Shown piece after piece: positions 23,925 to 37,090 of a DNA stretch of 64,000 nt (within the stretch, counting starts at the first letter, position 1; each line of letters opens with the position of its first letter). The stretch is from Apteryx mantelli (Eukaryota > Chordata > Aves > Apterygiformes > Apterygidae), in NCBI RefSeq assembly GCF_036417845.1, contig NC_089980.1, forward strand, positions 111,191,169 to 111,255,168, in the 5' to 3' direction. The notes under the pieces are model-generated. The model did not search any database. It was given only the letters and a program-made list of their open reading frames with translations, and had not been told where the DNA came from. The translations under genes and the position numbers were made by a program.

Positions 23925-24074
23925 CTCAAGAGTATGCACCAAAAGCAAATCCTAACATAAATGACTGAAGATTTTGTTACACTCTCCATAATATTGGTAT
24001 ACATAAACTGAAAACTCTTTGGTAAATATGAAGCATATGAGACACAGCAGGATATGCCGTAATTGGTATCTTAC

Positions 24075-24125
24075 TTAACATAATTCAGTTTTCCCCAGTC
24101 AAACAGAAGTGTTGTGGTTTGATAA
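24075..24125 (-). CDS. candidate short exon of unidentified minus-strand gene
   Basis: 51 bases between an acceptor (AATTTGTGACAG) and a donor (GTTAA|GTAAGATACC). Open frame YQTTTLLFDWGKLNYV in a one-base/two-base split phase that fits the candidate exon at 23771-23924. The intron between them would be about 150 bases. Small size keeps confidence low. Confidence 0.3.
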
Positions 24126-26919
24126 CTGTCACAAATTTTATATGAAAGCCTTAAAAAAAGTTTGTCCTCTCCATCACACAGCTATAATCCCACCAACTTC
24201 CAGACACACCCTATAGTGTCCCTGGTGTCAGTGATACTAATAAACATAACAAAAAGGGATTGTCCAATTAAATAACTTTTTTATCATGTTAGCAATATCA
24301 TTTTGTATTTCTGTAATCTTTTTGTATTTTTTTTTAATTTGGTCTTTTTCCAGTTGGCAATTACACTTGACAATCTGAATTCACTTTACCTAAATACATT
24401 AACTCTGTTTTCAACCTTTTGTTTAGAAATTCCCAAAAATAAGAGTCAATGTAAGAAAGGGATTTCTTCATCCCATATTTTCCCTTCCATCTCATTACAC
24501 TGAAAAATAACCTTTCCTAAGTGATTTGAACCATTCCATCCAAAGGAAGCTTATCTACACTGTCTTCCTAATTCCACCTCCTGCACAATAATGCCTTCAT
24601 TTTAATCTATCATATAAATGCAACTTGATTTCTTTATTTACAGACATGTCACAGCCTGCCCTAACTTCTTGAAACTATTTCTAGTCTATTTAACATTCTT
24701 TAAAGAGATGTAAATATTAGTTTCATTGCCCAAGATTCTTCTTTACTTATAATCATTGTGAAGAGACGCTCAGTATTGTTACCAAGTATGTTTACTGGGT
24801 AATGTCTAAGTGACAAACAAGAACAGGGCCCCATTGTGGGTGGCACTCTGGGGACACAAGAAAGTTCACAAGGAAGTTTGATATTTATCTGGAGTTATCA
24901 AATATGAGTAACATAGGCATGAAAACAAGCAGCACAAAGATTAGTTTGCAGCACTAGTTTGTACTTTATGCTGCTGATTGCAGCATAAAATATCACATTA
25001 CCATGCCATTTATCTTAAAAAATAAGAATGGAAGCAGTCTACCAAACTTTCCATTTTCAAGTAGTTTTTGTGCAGAAACTTCTAGTCTCATGTTTTGTTA
25101 GATGTGACCTTTTAATTTATGAAAGTTCAACTTTTTAAACATAGTTCTGCATGACACAGGCCTTCCCTATACCTTTAACCACAGAACTGGATATGTCACC
25201 TTCTTATAAAAATAGCACAGTTCTAAGTCTAAAGTATCCAGCAAAAATAATCTTTTCAATGTTCTACACATGAAATTTCTAGATTACCAATACTCTGTAT
25301 GTCACAGCTTCTCTCTGGACAGCATGTAGATGCAGTATTTCCTTTATTCTCTTTCATTCTCTTTTTAGGAATTACTATTGGTTTTGGCTGTAAAAGACGG
25401 CCAGATGAAATGCTTCATTATACTTCTCAATTAAGCTAATGAGAACATTTAATAGAGCCATTTTTTCATCTTCTCCTGCCACTCTACAATAAAAATACAC
25501 TCCTTAGTCTTCCAGTCACCTTTTAAAAAACTCTCATAATGAGAAAGAGATATATTGGGCTCTTTATCCTTGCCATTTAGCTAGTACATCTCTCTCTTAT
25601 TCTTCCTTCAGGGTGGCCAGAAACATTGAGCATAGCATTTTTAGGGTTGCCCATTTAAAAGTCTTTTCCTCAAGAATATTCTGCTGATTTTTACAAAGGT
25701 TTTATTTATGGAGCTTAATACATCTTCCCTTTTATTACTGAAGGTGGTTCAGCAGCAAAGCTATAAAAGCAAAACCAGAAAGTAGATTAATTGCCCCAGT
25801 TGTTCAGACTATCCAGACCCACAATGACACTTATAAAGCTTCAATAGCTTTTCCAAGGAAAGACAGTCTAAAAAACAATCCCGTAAAAACAACAAAAAAT
25901 CAGTACACTCCAGGAGCATGAGGATGTGAAACAGAGGGGAAAAGAAAATACAAGGCTCTTATTTCATCAGTGGACCCCTGTGGGACAGATGCTTTATAAA
26001 GGATGCCCTGTGAGAAAGAAGGGGTTTAGTATGATGCTGGGGCCTCAAAAATACAGCATGGGCCCCAGGAACATGTTCTTTCAATTCTATGACAACAGAA
26101 TTTACAAAGGTGAATTTCTCAGTACTGGAAATAAGCAATATAATCTGGGTGCTTGTCACCTGTGTTCCTAGGAAAAGTTAAAAAGTGCAGTACATCCCCA
26201 AATGAAAAATAATACCAAGTTAGATTCAGAATTTGGATCTGGTGATACCAAAATGTACAAAACCTCACATTTTCAAGATAATGAAGTCTCATCTACATGC
26301 TAGCAAAATAATCATATAGTTATGCTTGGCTAAATACAATCTTGTTCTAACTCAACTGATATCAGAAGAGGAAATTTTGGGGGGGCCCAATTATTTTAAT
26401 ATGTCAGTCAATTGTGGACTTTCACAAATTAGTTTATTACAGCTTCCTCTGAAGATATGGTCTGCTCATTCGCAGAAGTTCAGTGACTCACTGTGCCATT
26501 GTGAATTTAAGTGTGAGCTGTATTCATTTCAACAAAGTCAGCTGCAGAGAAAGTCAGTCTCGGTGTTGACAGGTGCTACAGGCAACCTACTTTTGTAGAC
26601 AAGCTACAGCACCATACTAGGTTACCACCGCTCTCAACAAAAACTTAGGCAATAATTTCCTCCTCTTTTCAGTGATATCTGAGTTGTCATGAATTTTATC
26701 GATGTATATTTTCTATTGAAAGGTAAGCTATAGAACCAACTCCAACAGGCACTGGGGAAGAACACTCATGAGCTTTTCTTATGGAAACGAATACTGAGGT
26801 AAGACCTGTAACCCAGTCTCAGCTGTAACTGGCCATACAATATAAATAAGCAATGTATGAATGTGAAATAGAAAACAGGAAAAGTAAGTCTTTGAGCTAG
26901 TGTTCAGGAGTAACTTACA
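24126..26919. other. unassigned stretch, probable intron
   Basis: AT-rich. A few 60-90 codon open frames on both strands, none with splice signals or a recognised family. No repeat of recent origin seen. Confidence 0.4.
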
Positions 26920-27006
26920 GTTTCATGGGCCTGAAATTTATTTTTTCCAAGTTGTTTTTCCTTCCACTGTGATTTCTGATTCCTTAGATAGATATTTCCA
27001 AAAGCA
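26920..27006 (-). CDS. candidate exon of unidentified minus-strand gene
   Basis: Minus-strand segment from acceptor GTAGATCTTCTAG to donor AAACT|GTAAGTTAC. It is open for about 29 codons, beginning AFGNIYLRNQKSQWKEK. The donor has a non-consensus last exon base (T). It lies between the candidate exons at 31561-31629 and 24075-24125. No family is recognised. Confidence 0.3.
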
Positions 27007-30000
27007 CTAGAAGATCTACTTTACTTATAGACCACAAATCTTCTATCTGTTTCTACTTTATGAAGCTCATTATTTTGATTATTTTCCTGAAATCAGCTAG
27101 ATAGATAGATAGATTCTCAATCTTAGTCCAATATAAAATCTACTTTAGATGCATAATGACAGCCCAGCAAAAAAAAAAAAAAAAAAGACAAATAGCTCAT
27201 GTGAAACTGGAGACACTGCAATGAATGTCACTGCATCTGAATTAGTCCTCAAGCATAACGTAACTCATTTATCTATGTTTCGGGGCAAGGGGGAGAACAG
27301 TGTTAGAATTGCAAAGGGACATGGGTGCAAACATGACCCTACCTCCTGGAAAGCGAGTCACAAAACTAACTTTAGTATTTACCTACTCTGATGTATGAAA
27401 TGGTCAAGAGTTAGGCAGAGAGTAACGCTCCCAGATCAGACTCACAGCAGCTGGCATGGTGAGATCGCTAAACCGGGCAGCAAAAAAATACCAAAGAAAG
27501 GGATGTAGCTGAAATATCTTCTCCTATATGTGCCTATTTTAATGGATTTAAACACTGAAACTAATTCCTGTTTTAAGTGTCTTCATTTACTAAGGATTCA
27601 AAAAACATCTTTCTTTGGGAAAGAAGGTTTCACATAGAGGTCTAATTTTTGAGCACTCATCCAGGAGCTGGGAAGCACGGGGTTCCAGTCATATTGCAGC
27701 CAGATAGGGTTTGAACTCACAACATCTAAATGTCTTAACTACAAGTTTATCAAGTTTTCTATATTCCCTTTTGAACAGGAGCCAGGAAGGGAACACTCAA
27801 AAAAAAAAGGGCATGCCATAGTGATATGCTGATTTTGTAGCGAAGGTGTTTTCTGCTACTTATCTATGTATCTCTTTATTTCCTTGCATTTCTGAGGTGG
27901 TATGTACACCTGGAGGGCTGTCAAATGAGCTCAAAGACTCTAAAGCAGCAGTGGATTCACCCACACCAAGCCAGGCCCCAGTTAAAGTGAAGAAGTTGGG
28001 ACTGGCGAGACTCCGTGGAAAGTGGCTCTTGTCATGTTTTCATGGCAACATGACAGCGGCTCTGAGGGAAGCGTGCTGGCACTGCAGGGCAGCTGGCACA
28101 GCAGTCTCAACATGCCCTTTCTGATCCTGAACTCAGCACTAGCCATCCCCCAAACGAAAGACAATATGGGCCCATGAATGGGTGCTGGCTTCCTCCCATG
28201 AAACTGCTGCTGGATATTAGGAAGACTGGCCCGGGATGCAATCGTGGCCTGCCCACAGGCGATATTGGCCCTGGCAACTGGCCGGTGGAGGATATACAGG
28301 GCCGTGTCCCCTCTGAAATAGCACTGACTACACTCGGCGTTTTGAGTGAAGAGGCAGTCTGTGATGCCAAATTCTACCCATCTGCCCTAGCCTGTAGGAT
28401 GTTGGCGGTCCTGAACTAGCCCAGCAGAGCTGAAGCTTTGCCAACTTCACTGGCAGCAGCCACAGCAAGTACAAATCAGAGGCCATGAGGCAGCGATGGG
28501 CAGGGCCCCACAGCCCCCATGGTCATGAGCTGTATGCCAAGCACATGAGAAAGGAAGTGCGCTAGAAACCTACCTGGTACAGAGGTGAAAAGGGTGAAAA
28601 GTTAAGCTCTTGCATCCCTGTGCAATCTTGCCATTGCGTTATATGAACTGTCTGTCCCAACAGACAGTGAAATGGGAACAGTGTGCACCATTTGCCCCGG
28701 GAATCACCACGTGGCGAGTTCTCAACCTCACATAGAGCACGAGGCAGCACCGATTCAACCTCTGGTAGCCCTTCACACTTACTTACCTAGAGTTACAATT
28801 TGGAAAAATGAGGCATAATTCACATCCCTCTTCTGCCTGACTTGAACTGAAATGTTGTATCTCTCCAGTGTGTCCCTCCAGCATATTGGTCAAAATATTT
28901 TGGAGGAGGGGGAAGGGAGAGGGAAATTTCTAGAAAATGAAATTTTATCTCAACTAATGCGTTCCTAAATGATTTCCTTATAAAAATTCATTTTTGATGA
29001 AAAATATACACCAACTTTAATATACATAAATTCTCCTCAATGCTCATCACATTGTGTAATCGTAGAGGTTGCCCAAGAACAATCACTCCCAACAGAACAC
29101 AAAAAATCTCAGGAAATCTATAGTTACTTAATGGCAAATGTACAACAACCCAACACTGTGCAGAAGGCATAAAGATACGTCGGCCACCAGGACATAGCAA
29201 TCAACCTTTTTACCAAATAACTAGTATTTGTCCCTCTTCCCGGCAGTTATTTAAAACAGGCCTATAGTATTTCAAGGTATAACATACAGTATATGTACAA
29301 CAATAGAAATAACTATGTAGGCATAGAAAGAATCATAACTACTCTGAGGAATGTACATTTCATGCCATTTGTGCAGTAATATCTTTGAACATAATTTTGG
29401 AGTGATGTTGTCCTTTACAGAGAATAGGCAAATTTTAGCCATTCTTGATTAAAACACTAAATCCAACCTCAGAAAACAAGTTGTTACGATACATTATTTT
29501 TATAGTACAATTAATGACTACATATTTTTGCATTTTATCATTTGTTACAATCTGCACTTATAGTCCTAAGAAATCAGTTTAATGAAAAATTCCTAAGCTT
29601 GGAGCACTTGGATAATAATTTGGCTAAAATTAGTATTTGGTTTTTTTTTCAGACAAGCTTTCTATTCAAATGTAATATTCTTCTAAAAACAAAGTAGTTT
29701 AGTTTAATATGTAACTTTTCTACTTAATTTGAAATGCTGTCATCGTTGGCCTTTACCTAATTATGTTCAAATTAGAGAAAGAGACAAACTCCAGTTGAGA
29801 TGAGAATGAAAAGTCTCACCTGACACACACACAATGGAATGTCTCAAGAAATCAGTAGAAATATTGAGGTTCAAAGGACCTACCAAGGTATCACACATAC
29901 TATTCACATACTTTTTTTCTGACATTTAAATGAATAAAAACATATTATATTCTTGCATTTCTTGATAAACAAACAGAAATTGCTTGGTTGAATTAATGTG

Positions 30001-31560
30001 GAAAAAAATCTGGCTTGTTTGCATGGATTCATGGAAGGATTACATTATGCTGTGATTCCATCAGTGATTACTGCAATAGCAGACAGACCAAGTCATGGTT
30101 AATGGGACGCTTAATAAACACAACCCCCAAATGTCTGATAAAGCTTTTGATAAAGTCGTATGCAGCCAAGATATGCTTTCTACAATGATCTGGATGCTAC
30201 ATATCATGTGAATAGAAACAAGCATGCTGGAGCAGCTAGTGCAAATGGGTATAGGGATGGGCGGGCAGATGGGGGCAAGGAGCATCTACAGGCTCTCGTC
30301 CTGCGGCTCTGCTCGCTGGGCAAATCTGGGCGCCTCAGCCACCCAGACCCAGCACCACCGTACGCCTTCCTGCTGTGGCCTTGGAGCGCCTGCAAGCCGC
30401 AGTTCCGACAAGGGAACTTAATTCAGAAATAATTCAGCAAGGCAGCTTCATCATCAGCCCATTTTAGAGGCTCAGAAGTATCATTGTACAGGCTGTGCCT
30501 TGGACTGGCCATAAAGAGATGTATTTAATTGTGACTTAAAGGTATTGTTCCCACAGTAACTACACACTTCAGCTTCTGTCTCTGCTCTTGACACTGTGAG
30601 AGTTTAAGGGAACTTCGCAGAAGATTAGGCCTTCTTTGGAGGCTGTCAGCCACAAGCAAGACTGGAAGGAGAGAGGGCAGTGTAGCCCTATACAAAAATA
30701 CATATAGTTTGTTTGAAAGCTGCCTTTACTGAGCAAAGTAAAAATCCTTGGTAACAATTTGCCTGCACACTCTTAATAAAATGCAACATTTTCTTTCATT
30801 TGCATCAGAATTATTCAGTTTAGGTCAGTAAATACAAATTAATAATATATATTTCATAGTAAATTGGCCTAGTATCCTTACACCAGTTCTCTTGACAATT
30901 CTTCCTGAGAGCTTGACTGCTCTAATGCAAAATGTATCTTGTTTCGCTCTGTAGAGTACCCTTTTTGGCAATGTCATTTACATTTCACAGGTTCCTTTGC
31001 CTTTGTGTAAAAAGGATAATAAGAGGAATTTAGTCCCTTGAAACAAATTTGGTTACATTTTGTACATATACTTACAAAACTATCTAAACTCAGTCCTGAA
31101 ATACTTCAGCAAGCAACTTCCTGAAGTTCCACATTACCAAAACCATTCTGTGACTGCAAACGATTTCTCTGATTTAACCATGGGAAATGATAAATCCACA
31201 TTTCAGTAAGGATATAAATACAGCATTTTCATCTCTACCAAAAGCATCCTATTTGATACTGAAAACATTCTCATCTAAAAAATGTGGGATAATAGGACAT
31301 TTTAATTTCACAGCATTATGAAGCTTAAGTCATAACTGCAGGTGGAATACTTTATCAGACACTGGCTGCCACAGAATCAAACAATGGCCGGTCACAGCAT
31401 CAAGAACACGTTACAATTCTCCTTTAACTACAAATATCAAAAGGGTAATATCTTAATATTTATACTTCCATTGTGTTATATGTTCTGCTAAAAGATAACT
31501 GTATAATCTATATAAATATATAATGTTAGTAAAATAAATTACCTACAAATCCACACTTAC
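27007..31560. other. unassigned stretch with two GC-rich patches
   Basis: Holds a GATA microsatellite, a poly(A) run at about 27170-27186, and two GC-richer patches (27890-28560 and 30230-30410) with overlapping open frames on both strands and no recognisable product. The patches could be old insertions or unrecognised exons. A strong minus-strand donor (TCTAG|GTAAGTAAG) lies at about 28788, but the sequence before it looks repeat-like. Confidence 0.35.
27098..27114. repeat. GATA microsatellite
   Basis: Four TAGA/GATA units read directly. Confidence 0.85.
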
Positions 31561-31629
31561 TTCCTCAAAATATCTATCCGCAAATCTCTTAGTTACACAG
31601 ATCAGCAAACAATTACTTTTCCGTAGATT
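31561..31629 (-). CDS. candidate exon of unidentified minus-strand gene
   Basis: 69 bases, exactly 23 codons, from an excellent acceptor (CATCTGTCTTATACTCAG) to a donor GAGGAA|GTAAGTGTGG. The open frame begins NLRKSNCLLICVTKRF and ends ADRYFEE. Phase is 0 at both ends, matching the end phase of the candidate exon at 31874-32035. Among the best of the series; the family is not recognised. Confidence 0.45.
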
Positions 31630-31873
31630 CTGAGTATAAGACAGATGGCATTCACATCAGAAACCAGATGAGATATCATGTAAACAAATCTGTAGCATAT
31701 GCTAAATACAAGACTCTTACTGTGGTAAATCATGGCAACATTTTCCCCAAATACTTGTGTTATTTTGGACAGTACTAGAGCAATATTTCAAAGGGTTATT
31801 CAGATGGTAATAATCAGTGCCTTGAATTCAAAAAGGAATATCCCCAAACAAAATTGTTTTCTGATGATCTCAC

Positions 31874-32035
31874 ACATTTGATTTGTTTCACAGTATTTTT
31901 TGTCTGAAATGGGCTAGATTTCCCAGTTTGAGTTGGAATAACAGCAGTAATGGGGCAGTTCACATCTAAACTGCTTTCTAGCAGCAGTTGTCTCCAAAGA
32001 CTCCCATCAGCATGCAAAATTTGTAATGTGGAGAA
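31874..32035 (-). CDS. candidate exon of unidentified minus-strand gene
   Basis: 162 bases (54 codons), open on the minus strand, from acceptor TTTTTGGAAGCATTAG to donor AAATGT|GTGAGATC. It includes LQILHADGSLWRQLLLES and LDVNCPITAVIPTQTGK. End phase 0 fits the next candidate exon. Start phase does not fit the donor of the exon at 32148-32239, so either a weaker acceptor 42 bases further in is used or an exon is missing between them. Confidence 0.35.
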
Positions 32036-32147
32036 CTAATGCTTCCAAAAATAAGGATATTGTACATAGCACAGTAAATTAATGGCTCCTATCTAATAGA
32101 GCAGATTTGAAATAGTTACATCAGCAGCACATAAGATGTTAACTTAC

Positions 32148-32239
32148 TTCAAAAATAGTTTACGTACATATGATTCATTGTACATGAAGATAAACTTTTC
32201 TGCTTCTACTAATGTGACAATTATGAATAGTTCCTCTCC
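32148..32239 (-). CDS. candidate exon of unidentified minus-strand gene
   Basis: 92 bases from an excellent acceptor (GGAGATACTTTCCAG) to a strong donor (TTTTTGAA|GTAAGTTAAC). The whole length is open: GEELFIIVTLVEAEKF, then IFMYNESYVRKLFL. The alternation of hydrophobic and charged residues looks like folded protein. Start phase 0, end phase 2. One of the clearest coding segments in the left half of the window; the family is not recognised. Confidence 0.5.
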
Positions 32240-33184
32240 CTGGAAAGTATCTCCAATAATAAAACTCTGAAGACCAGGCAAGTATGTTATATGCCTAGCT
32301 ACAGGGTTTCATAAATATATGTTTTTTCTCTAATTCCTGTCATTCCAAGTTTCAAATATTATTGGACTGGTGAGCACGTGTACTGACTGCCAAGATCAGC
32401 CTATAAAATGGAGAAAAGGTCACACAAAATATTTCTCAAATCATGTATTTTCTATAAAGCTTTTAGAGACTCAAAAGAATATTAAAAATGTGTGGAAAAT
32501 TAAATGTTGATGAATGACAAAGTTTTTTATGAAGAAAAGTAGCAAACTACTATCCTTGTAAAAGTCGTAATTGCATATGAGAACTACCTCACTCATCTGT
32601 CACTTATTACATCCTGGTGACTGCAATTCCTGAAAGGCATTAGTTTATCATTAGGGAGCTTTTGCACTTGATAGGAACATTTTCCTGTAATTCCTCATGA
32701 GGATTAAAATATGGCTCTACAGAAAGTCTGAAAAGCACTTATAAATGACAGTAGGCAGCAAGAATAACTTTTTATAGCTTAGGTCTCCGGGTAGTTTTAT
32801 TTTGATTAATTGTATTTATTTTCAATAGTCTCTCAAGACTATGGGAAATGGAAGTGTCTAACTTTTCTCTGTCCTGATTAGATCTTTTGACTTTTTCCTG
32901 CTGAATATCAGATAATTTTCCCACAATAATGCTGACTAGTGCCAATATTTCAAATGATTCCCTATTAGACATTTCACACTTTTAAAAAACTAGTTAATTT
33001 GAATCTTTTTAATTTCACAGGATCGTTTTCATCTTCTTTGTATCTCCTTTCTATTTTATCTGTTTAATTCTTCCCAGATGCTGTCAAAATGTTTACTCAC
33101 AGAACACACAGAGGCAGAAAATGTATTTTCACAATGCATTTTAGTCAACATTTGCATATGGAGGTGTAATTACCATAAGGTAGG

Positions 33185-33221
33185 TATATATGTATGTATG
33201 TATGTATGTATGTGTGTATAC
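33185..33221. repeat. TATG/TGTA microsatellite
   Basis: Tandem TATG units followed by TGTG, read directly. Confidence 0.85.
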
Positions 33222-33311
33222 AGGCAACACAGTTTTCTAGGTTACTCAGAATCTTCAGCTCCGCTGATTTCCAGGCAAACTGCAAGTCCTCAGTAGATCC
33301 AAAACTCATAC

Positions 33312-33434
33312 AGCCTCTGTTACATGATTTTAGATAAACTTTAGTGCCTAAATTTAACACTGTGAACTTGTAAGTTATTTCTGTCACTCCAGATTTTGGA
33401 AAATGAAACATAATGCTCCAATCAGCCACATTGC
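33312..33434 (-). CDS. candidate exon of unidentified minus-strand gene
   Basis: 123 bases from an excellent acceptor (TTATAGTTTGTTTTCAG) to a donor GAGGCT|GTATGAG. It begins with the two bases that complete a Gly codon left open by the candidate exon at 34379-34478, so the two join in frame. The text includes NVADWSIMFHFPKSGVTEIT and YKFTVLNLGTKVYLKSC, which reads like beta strands; an immunoglobulin-like or ASH-type fold is possible but this is only an impression. Confidence 0.5.
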
Positions 33435-34378
33435 CTGAAAACAAACTATAAATAAGGCTGACATTTTGCTTGACTATAGTGAGCATTGTGTTTTCTGAAA
33501 TACTTTAGAAGGCTCTGTGTATCCTGCCAGATACATAGATACACAGATAAAGCAGTTAATAATAAAAAAACTGACCACTCAAGCCTTCTGATCATCATTA
33601 AAACAATTCTCTTCAGTTATCTTCAGCAGCAAATTTTAATCAGAAGTGTATTTGGTTTGTTTTCTTATTCCCAAATAATTTCTGCTTCTGCTTCTAGTGC
33701 TCCCCATTTTTCCACCTGGTCATTAAAATTTTGATTTGGAGATCCATCATATGAAAGATTGCTTTCCCATGGGATAGGGTGCTAAGGCAAATATTAATTT
33801 CAAGGTCTTTATTGCTAATTTTGACTCTGTTCCTCCCTCTTTTGTTATCTATGTCTTTTATCTTTGTTGTTTGTCAAGTCTTAAAGAAACCACATGTTAC
33901 CAGGAAATATTTTCAGATTATTACCCAATTAAGTTTAATGCCTTCATTTTCTTCTTCTTTCGTGCAGTTCCCTCTTTCTCAAGCAATCATGCCATTTCAT
34001 TCACTGGATACATCTTAAAGTGAGCAAGAACAGGAAAAGAGAAGCAACTGCATTACCACAAACATCTCTGCTAATACAAAATTTATTCGTAACTCTGAAT
34101 ACACACCGTTTTAAACAATTTCAGTGTTTTCTTCATGCAAAAGCATTTCTAGATGAAGCTATAGCAAATACTAAAACTACACATGATTCTTCAATACACA
34201 TAACTGAATTAGCTCATATTTAGTGTTTCAGTCCTGATGTTGTCCTCATATATTCCTATTTTTATTTAAATTTTTATCCCTCAAAAAATATAGAGCACAT
34301 ATATCAGCTTTCTAGAGTTAATAAAAATAATTATATTTAGAAATTCTACTTTGTCATTACACGACGCACTGCCTGTAC

Positions 34379-34478
34379 CTGATAATTCAACAGCACCTCT
34401 GAATACACTGCTTTCAGCAACTAATCCTGTTATATTTATCTTATTCACAACTAAGGATCTAAGCATAGAAACAATTGC
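34379..34478 (-). CDS. candidate exon of unidentified minus-strand gene
   Basis: 100 bases between acceptor ACATTTCTCATGCTGAAG and donor TTATCAG|GTACAGGC. Open frame AIVSMLRSLVVNKINITG, then LVAESSVFRGAVELS. The start phase 0 fits the exon at 34892-34957, and the end phase 1 fits that at 33312-33434. The frame continues open upstream of this acceptor, so a longer exon (to 34504) is possible. A plus-strand frame is also open here, but it lacks matching splice sites. Confidence 0.45.
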
Positions 34479-34891
34479 CTTCAGCATGAGAAATGTTTTC
34501 AGAACTGTTGGCAACTCAAAACTCAATAGATTTTACTCATAAATCACATACTTATTTTTGCTGGGCATATTTAATATTTACAAATAATTCATTAATAACT
34601 GCAGTCAGAAAAATGTTGAGTTACAAAAGTAGCCATAAAAAATGCATTGATGCAACACAATCCTTGCATTCTCTTATCGTGATGATATAGCCCCAATCCT
34701 AAGATTAGACAATGACAATGTCAGACTGTATCACATGATCATTAGTATCAAAGAATACAAAAATATACTCAACATTTTTATATATTTGTGAAATATATGA
34801 AAATTAAAAATGAATGGAATATATCACTGAAATAAATGATAATGAAAAACAAATAACAATGAAAAACATTATGGCCTCTAAGAACTTCTAC

Positions 34892-34957
34892 CTGCCTTGT
34901 AAATATTGATGTAAATTTGATTTCAGAAATGGGCTTTATATTGCATACAAAGCTTTC
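34892..34957 (-). CDS. candidate exon of unidentified minus-strand gene
   Basis: 66 bases (22 codons) from a near-perfect acceptor (GTGTGTTTTCTTTTTTTAAG) to donor AAGGCAG|GTAGAAG. Open frame ESFVCNIKPISEIKF then TSIFTRQ, phase 0 at both ends. Family not recognised. Confidence 0.45.
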
Positions 34958-35029
34958 CTTAAAAAAAGAAAACACACAGCTACTGACACTTTTACACTGC
35001 GGCATTCAAACTGCATATTTTTTTCCTAC

Positions 35030-35084
35030 CTAGATGTTCCTGTGTTTGGCAGACAGCTTTTCTCTTTAGCTTTCAGCAGAGCTT
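35030..35084 (-). CDS. candidate short exon of unidentified minus-strand gene
   Basis: 55 bases from a strong acceptor (CCCTTTCTTTCCTTTAAATAG) to donor ACATCTAG|GTAGGAAA, open in only one frame (ALLKAKEKSCLPNTGTS). Its end phase does not match the start of the exon at 34892-34957, so it may be alternative, spurious or separated from it by an unseen exon. Confidence 0.3.
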
Positions 35085-36159
35085 CTATTTAAAGGAAAGA
35101 AAGGGAACAAAATTGCTTTGAGAGGACACTTATCGGGCATGATATGTAAACTGAGAATCTAACAAAAACATTGGGTTCATTTTTATTTTAGTTACTCAGA
35201 TGATTTCTTATAATTTTTTTTTAATTATCTCTCCTGATATCATAAAGAGGACAATACATAAAAGCACACATTGAAATCTAACAAATGTTGAAGGACTGAT
35301 TTGAGAAAATCTCTGCATAAATAAGTCATATCAAAAGACATGAAACATTATATACTGGATACACATATTGAATATATTCCATTTCCTGATATATGTGAAG
35401 TAGCAAAATTGTACAGTTTGAGAATATTTGCCTTCTAACAAACTGGCAATCTGAGAAGATAAAACAAAATGGTAGGTCTGAACAGGCTGTTAGTAAGGTT
35501 CTTAATAATGGAAAACAGAGAGAGAAAGGAGTAATGAAGAATGTCTGTGAAGAGAGATTTGAAAGGCAAGACTTGGGTTTCAACTCAAACCTCCTGTAAA
35601 GCCCAGAGGGTGCGTATCTATGATTTTGAGCTGCCAAACTGTGGAGAAGAGTGTCTCTCGGCAAGTGTTAGCCTGATGTCTTTGCCAAGCAGTGGAGTAG
35701 CAAAGAGAAAGCCTGAGACTAGGAATCAGCGCAGCCCATTGCTACACACCGTGTTATGGCAAGGTTCTCCATCACCCTGTAAGCTTAGGGTGATCTTACA
35801 CATGCACTCAAAGGAGTGCATCACCACTCACTTCTGTGTCTGACCTATAGCCTTTTCTTTCCTACTCCAGCTGTGCAGATCTTCATCTTAATGGCCTTAT
35901 TAGCATATGGATCAGCTAGTTCATTTTCTTAAATGAGTAACTGCATTAAAACCAACTTTAAAATAATTTGAGATGGTAAAATAAAAATATATATAATTAA
36001 AAACAAGATTTCATTAACAAAAATATAGAGACTAAAAGTACAGCATGCAGCATATTTTCACAAAAAACAAGTTATATCAAAAAGATGCTGATTGCTCTCT
36101 TTTGGGGTTTTATTTTCAGGATTCCATTGATTAAAATGTATATATTCTGTGGAAATAAC

Positions 36160-37090
36160 AGAGCACAGAGCAGATGCATTAAACTGGTTCACAGAGAGAT
36201 TTCAAAACATAGTTATGATTATGGAGATATGAGTAACCAGGTGACTCTAATGAGGCTCCCAAGGATTCTTGGTGAAAGATTATTTAACATTTTTATCAAT
36301 AATCCAGAAAATGATATTCATGTAAAGCTTGCAGTTAACAAAAAGATGGCTTTAGTCAATGATGACATTACTTTCATGTTAAAGACTGAATTGCCTTGCA
36401 GTCAAACAAAATAGTTCCATTGTAGCTAACTGCAAGGTAATACATCTGAAAAAAAATAATACAGGTTATATGTTCATGTTAAAAACTGCCTTGTAAAGCA
36501 GGAATCAGAAAACTTGAAGAACACTGTCTGAATAGGAGACCTCAGTGAAATGATCACAGAATCACAGAATCGCTGAGGTTGGAAGGGACCTCTGGAGATC
36601 ATCTAGTCCAACCCCCCTGCTCAAGCAGGGTCACCTAGAGCAAGTTGCACAGGATCACGTCCAGGTGGGTTGATATGGCAAAAGGGATTAGCATGACCTT
36701 TAGGATGTCTAATAAAGAGGAATATAAAGTAGAAGGTCGGAAGTTGTCTCGCCTCTGCACATCTACTACTATAATATTGTTCCTAATTTGGTATAGATGA
36801 TTAAAACATAAAAATACTGGAAAGAGATCAAAGGAGTGCCACAGAAAACGATAAAGATGCTGGAAAGATACAATAATGATAGGTGGCTTAAGGGGCTTGG
36901 GATATTCAGTTTATTGAAAAGAAGGTTCACAGCTGATTTCATTACTGTGTCCTCATACTTGAAAATGGAGAAGACATCCAAGAGTAGGTGCTAATCAAAC
37001 TCAATGAAAAAGGTATAATAAGATCCAGTGACTGTAATTTTAATTTAGACAAATTCATCCTTGAAAAGAGATAGGATTTCTTAGCTGCAA
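36160..37090 (+). mobile_element. ancient CR1/L3-like LINE relic (reverse transcriptase part)
   Basis: Decayed CR1-type ORF2 and 3' sequence on the plus strand. A translated piece still reads LFNIFINNPENDIHVKLAV, matching the CR1 block before the FADD motif. It is followed by phrases typical of old CR1 copies (TGCAAGGTAATACATCTG, GGCTTGGGATATTCAGTTTA). It is interrupted at 36554-36671 by a young CR1 3' end on the other strand. It is much older than CR1-A, B and C. Confidence 0.65.
36554..36671 (-). mobile_element. short young CR1 3' end, inserted in an older CR1
   Basis: 118 bases matching the 3' terminus of CR1-C (TCACAGAATCACAGAATCGC to CCAGGTGGGTT). Severe 5' truncation as is common for CR1. 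The old relic continues on both sides. Confidence 0.9.

Noticed and set aside
27846-28750. GC-rich patch with frames on both strands as a gene or inserted virus-like element
   Set aside because: No motif, no terminal repeats and no consistent frame.
32772-32972. Minus-strand frame with hydrophilic text (SNRESFEILALVSIIVG) as an exon
   Set aside because: The acceptor is fair, but its phase does not fit the exon before it and no donor precedes the stop.
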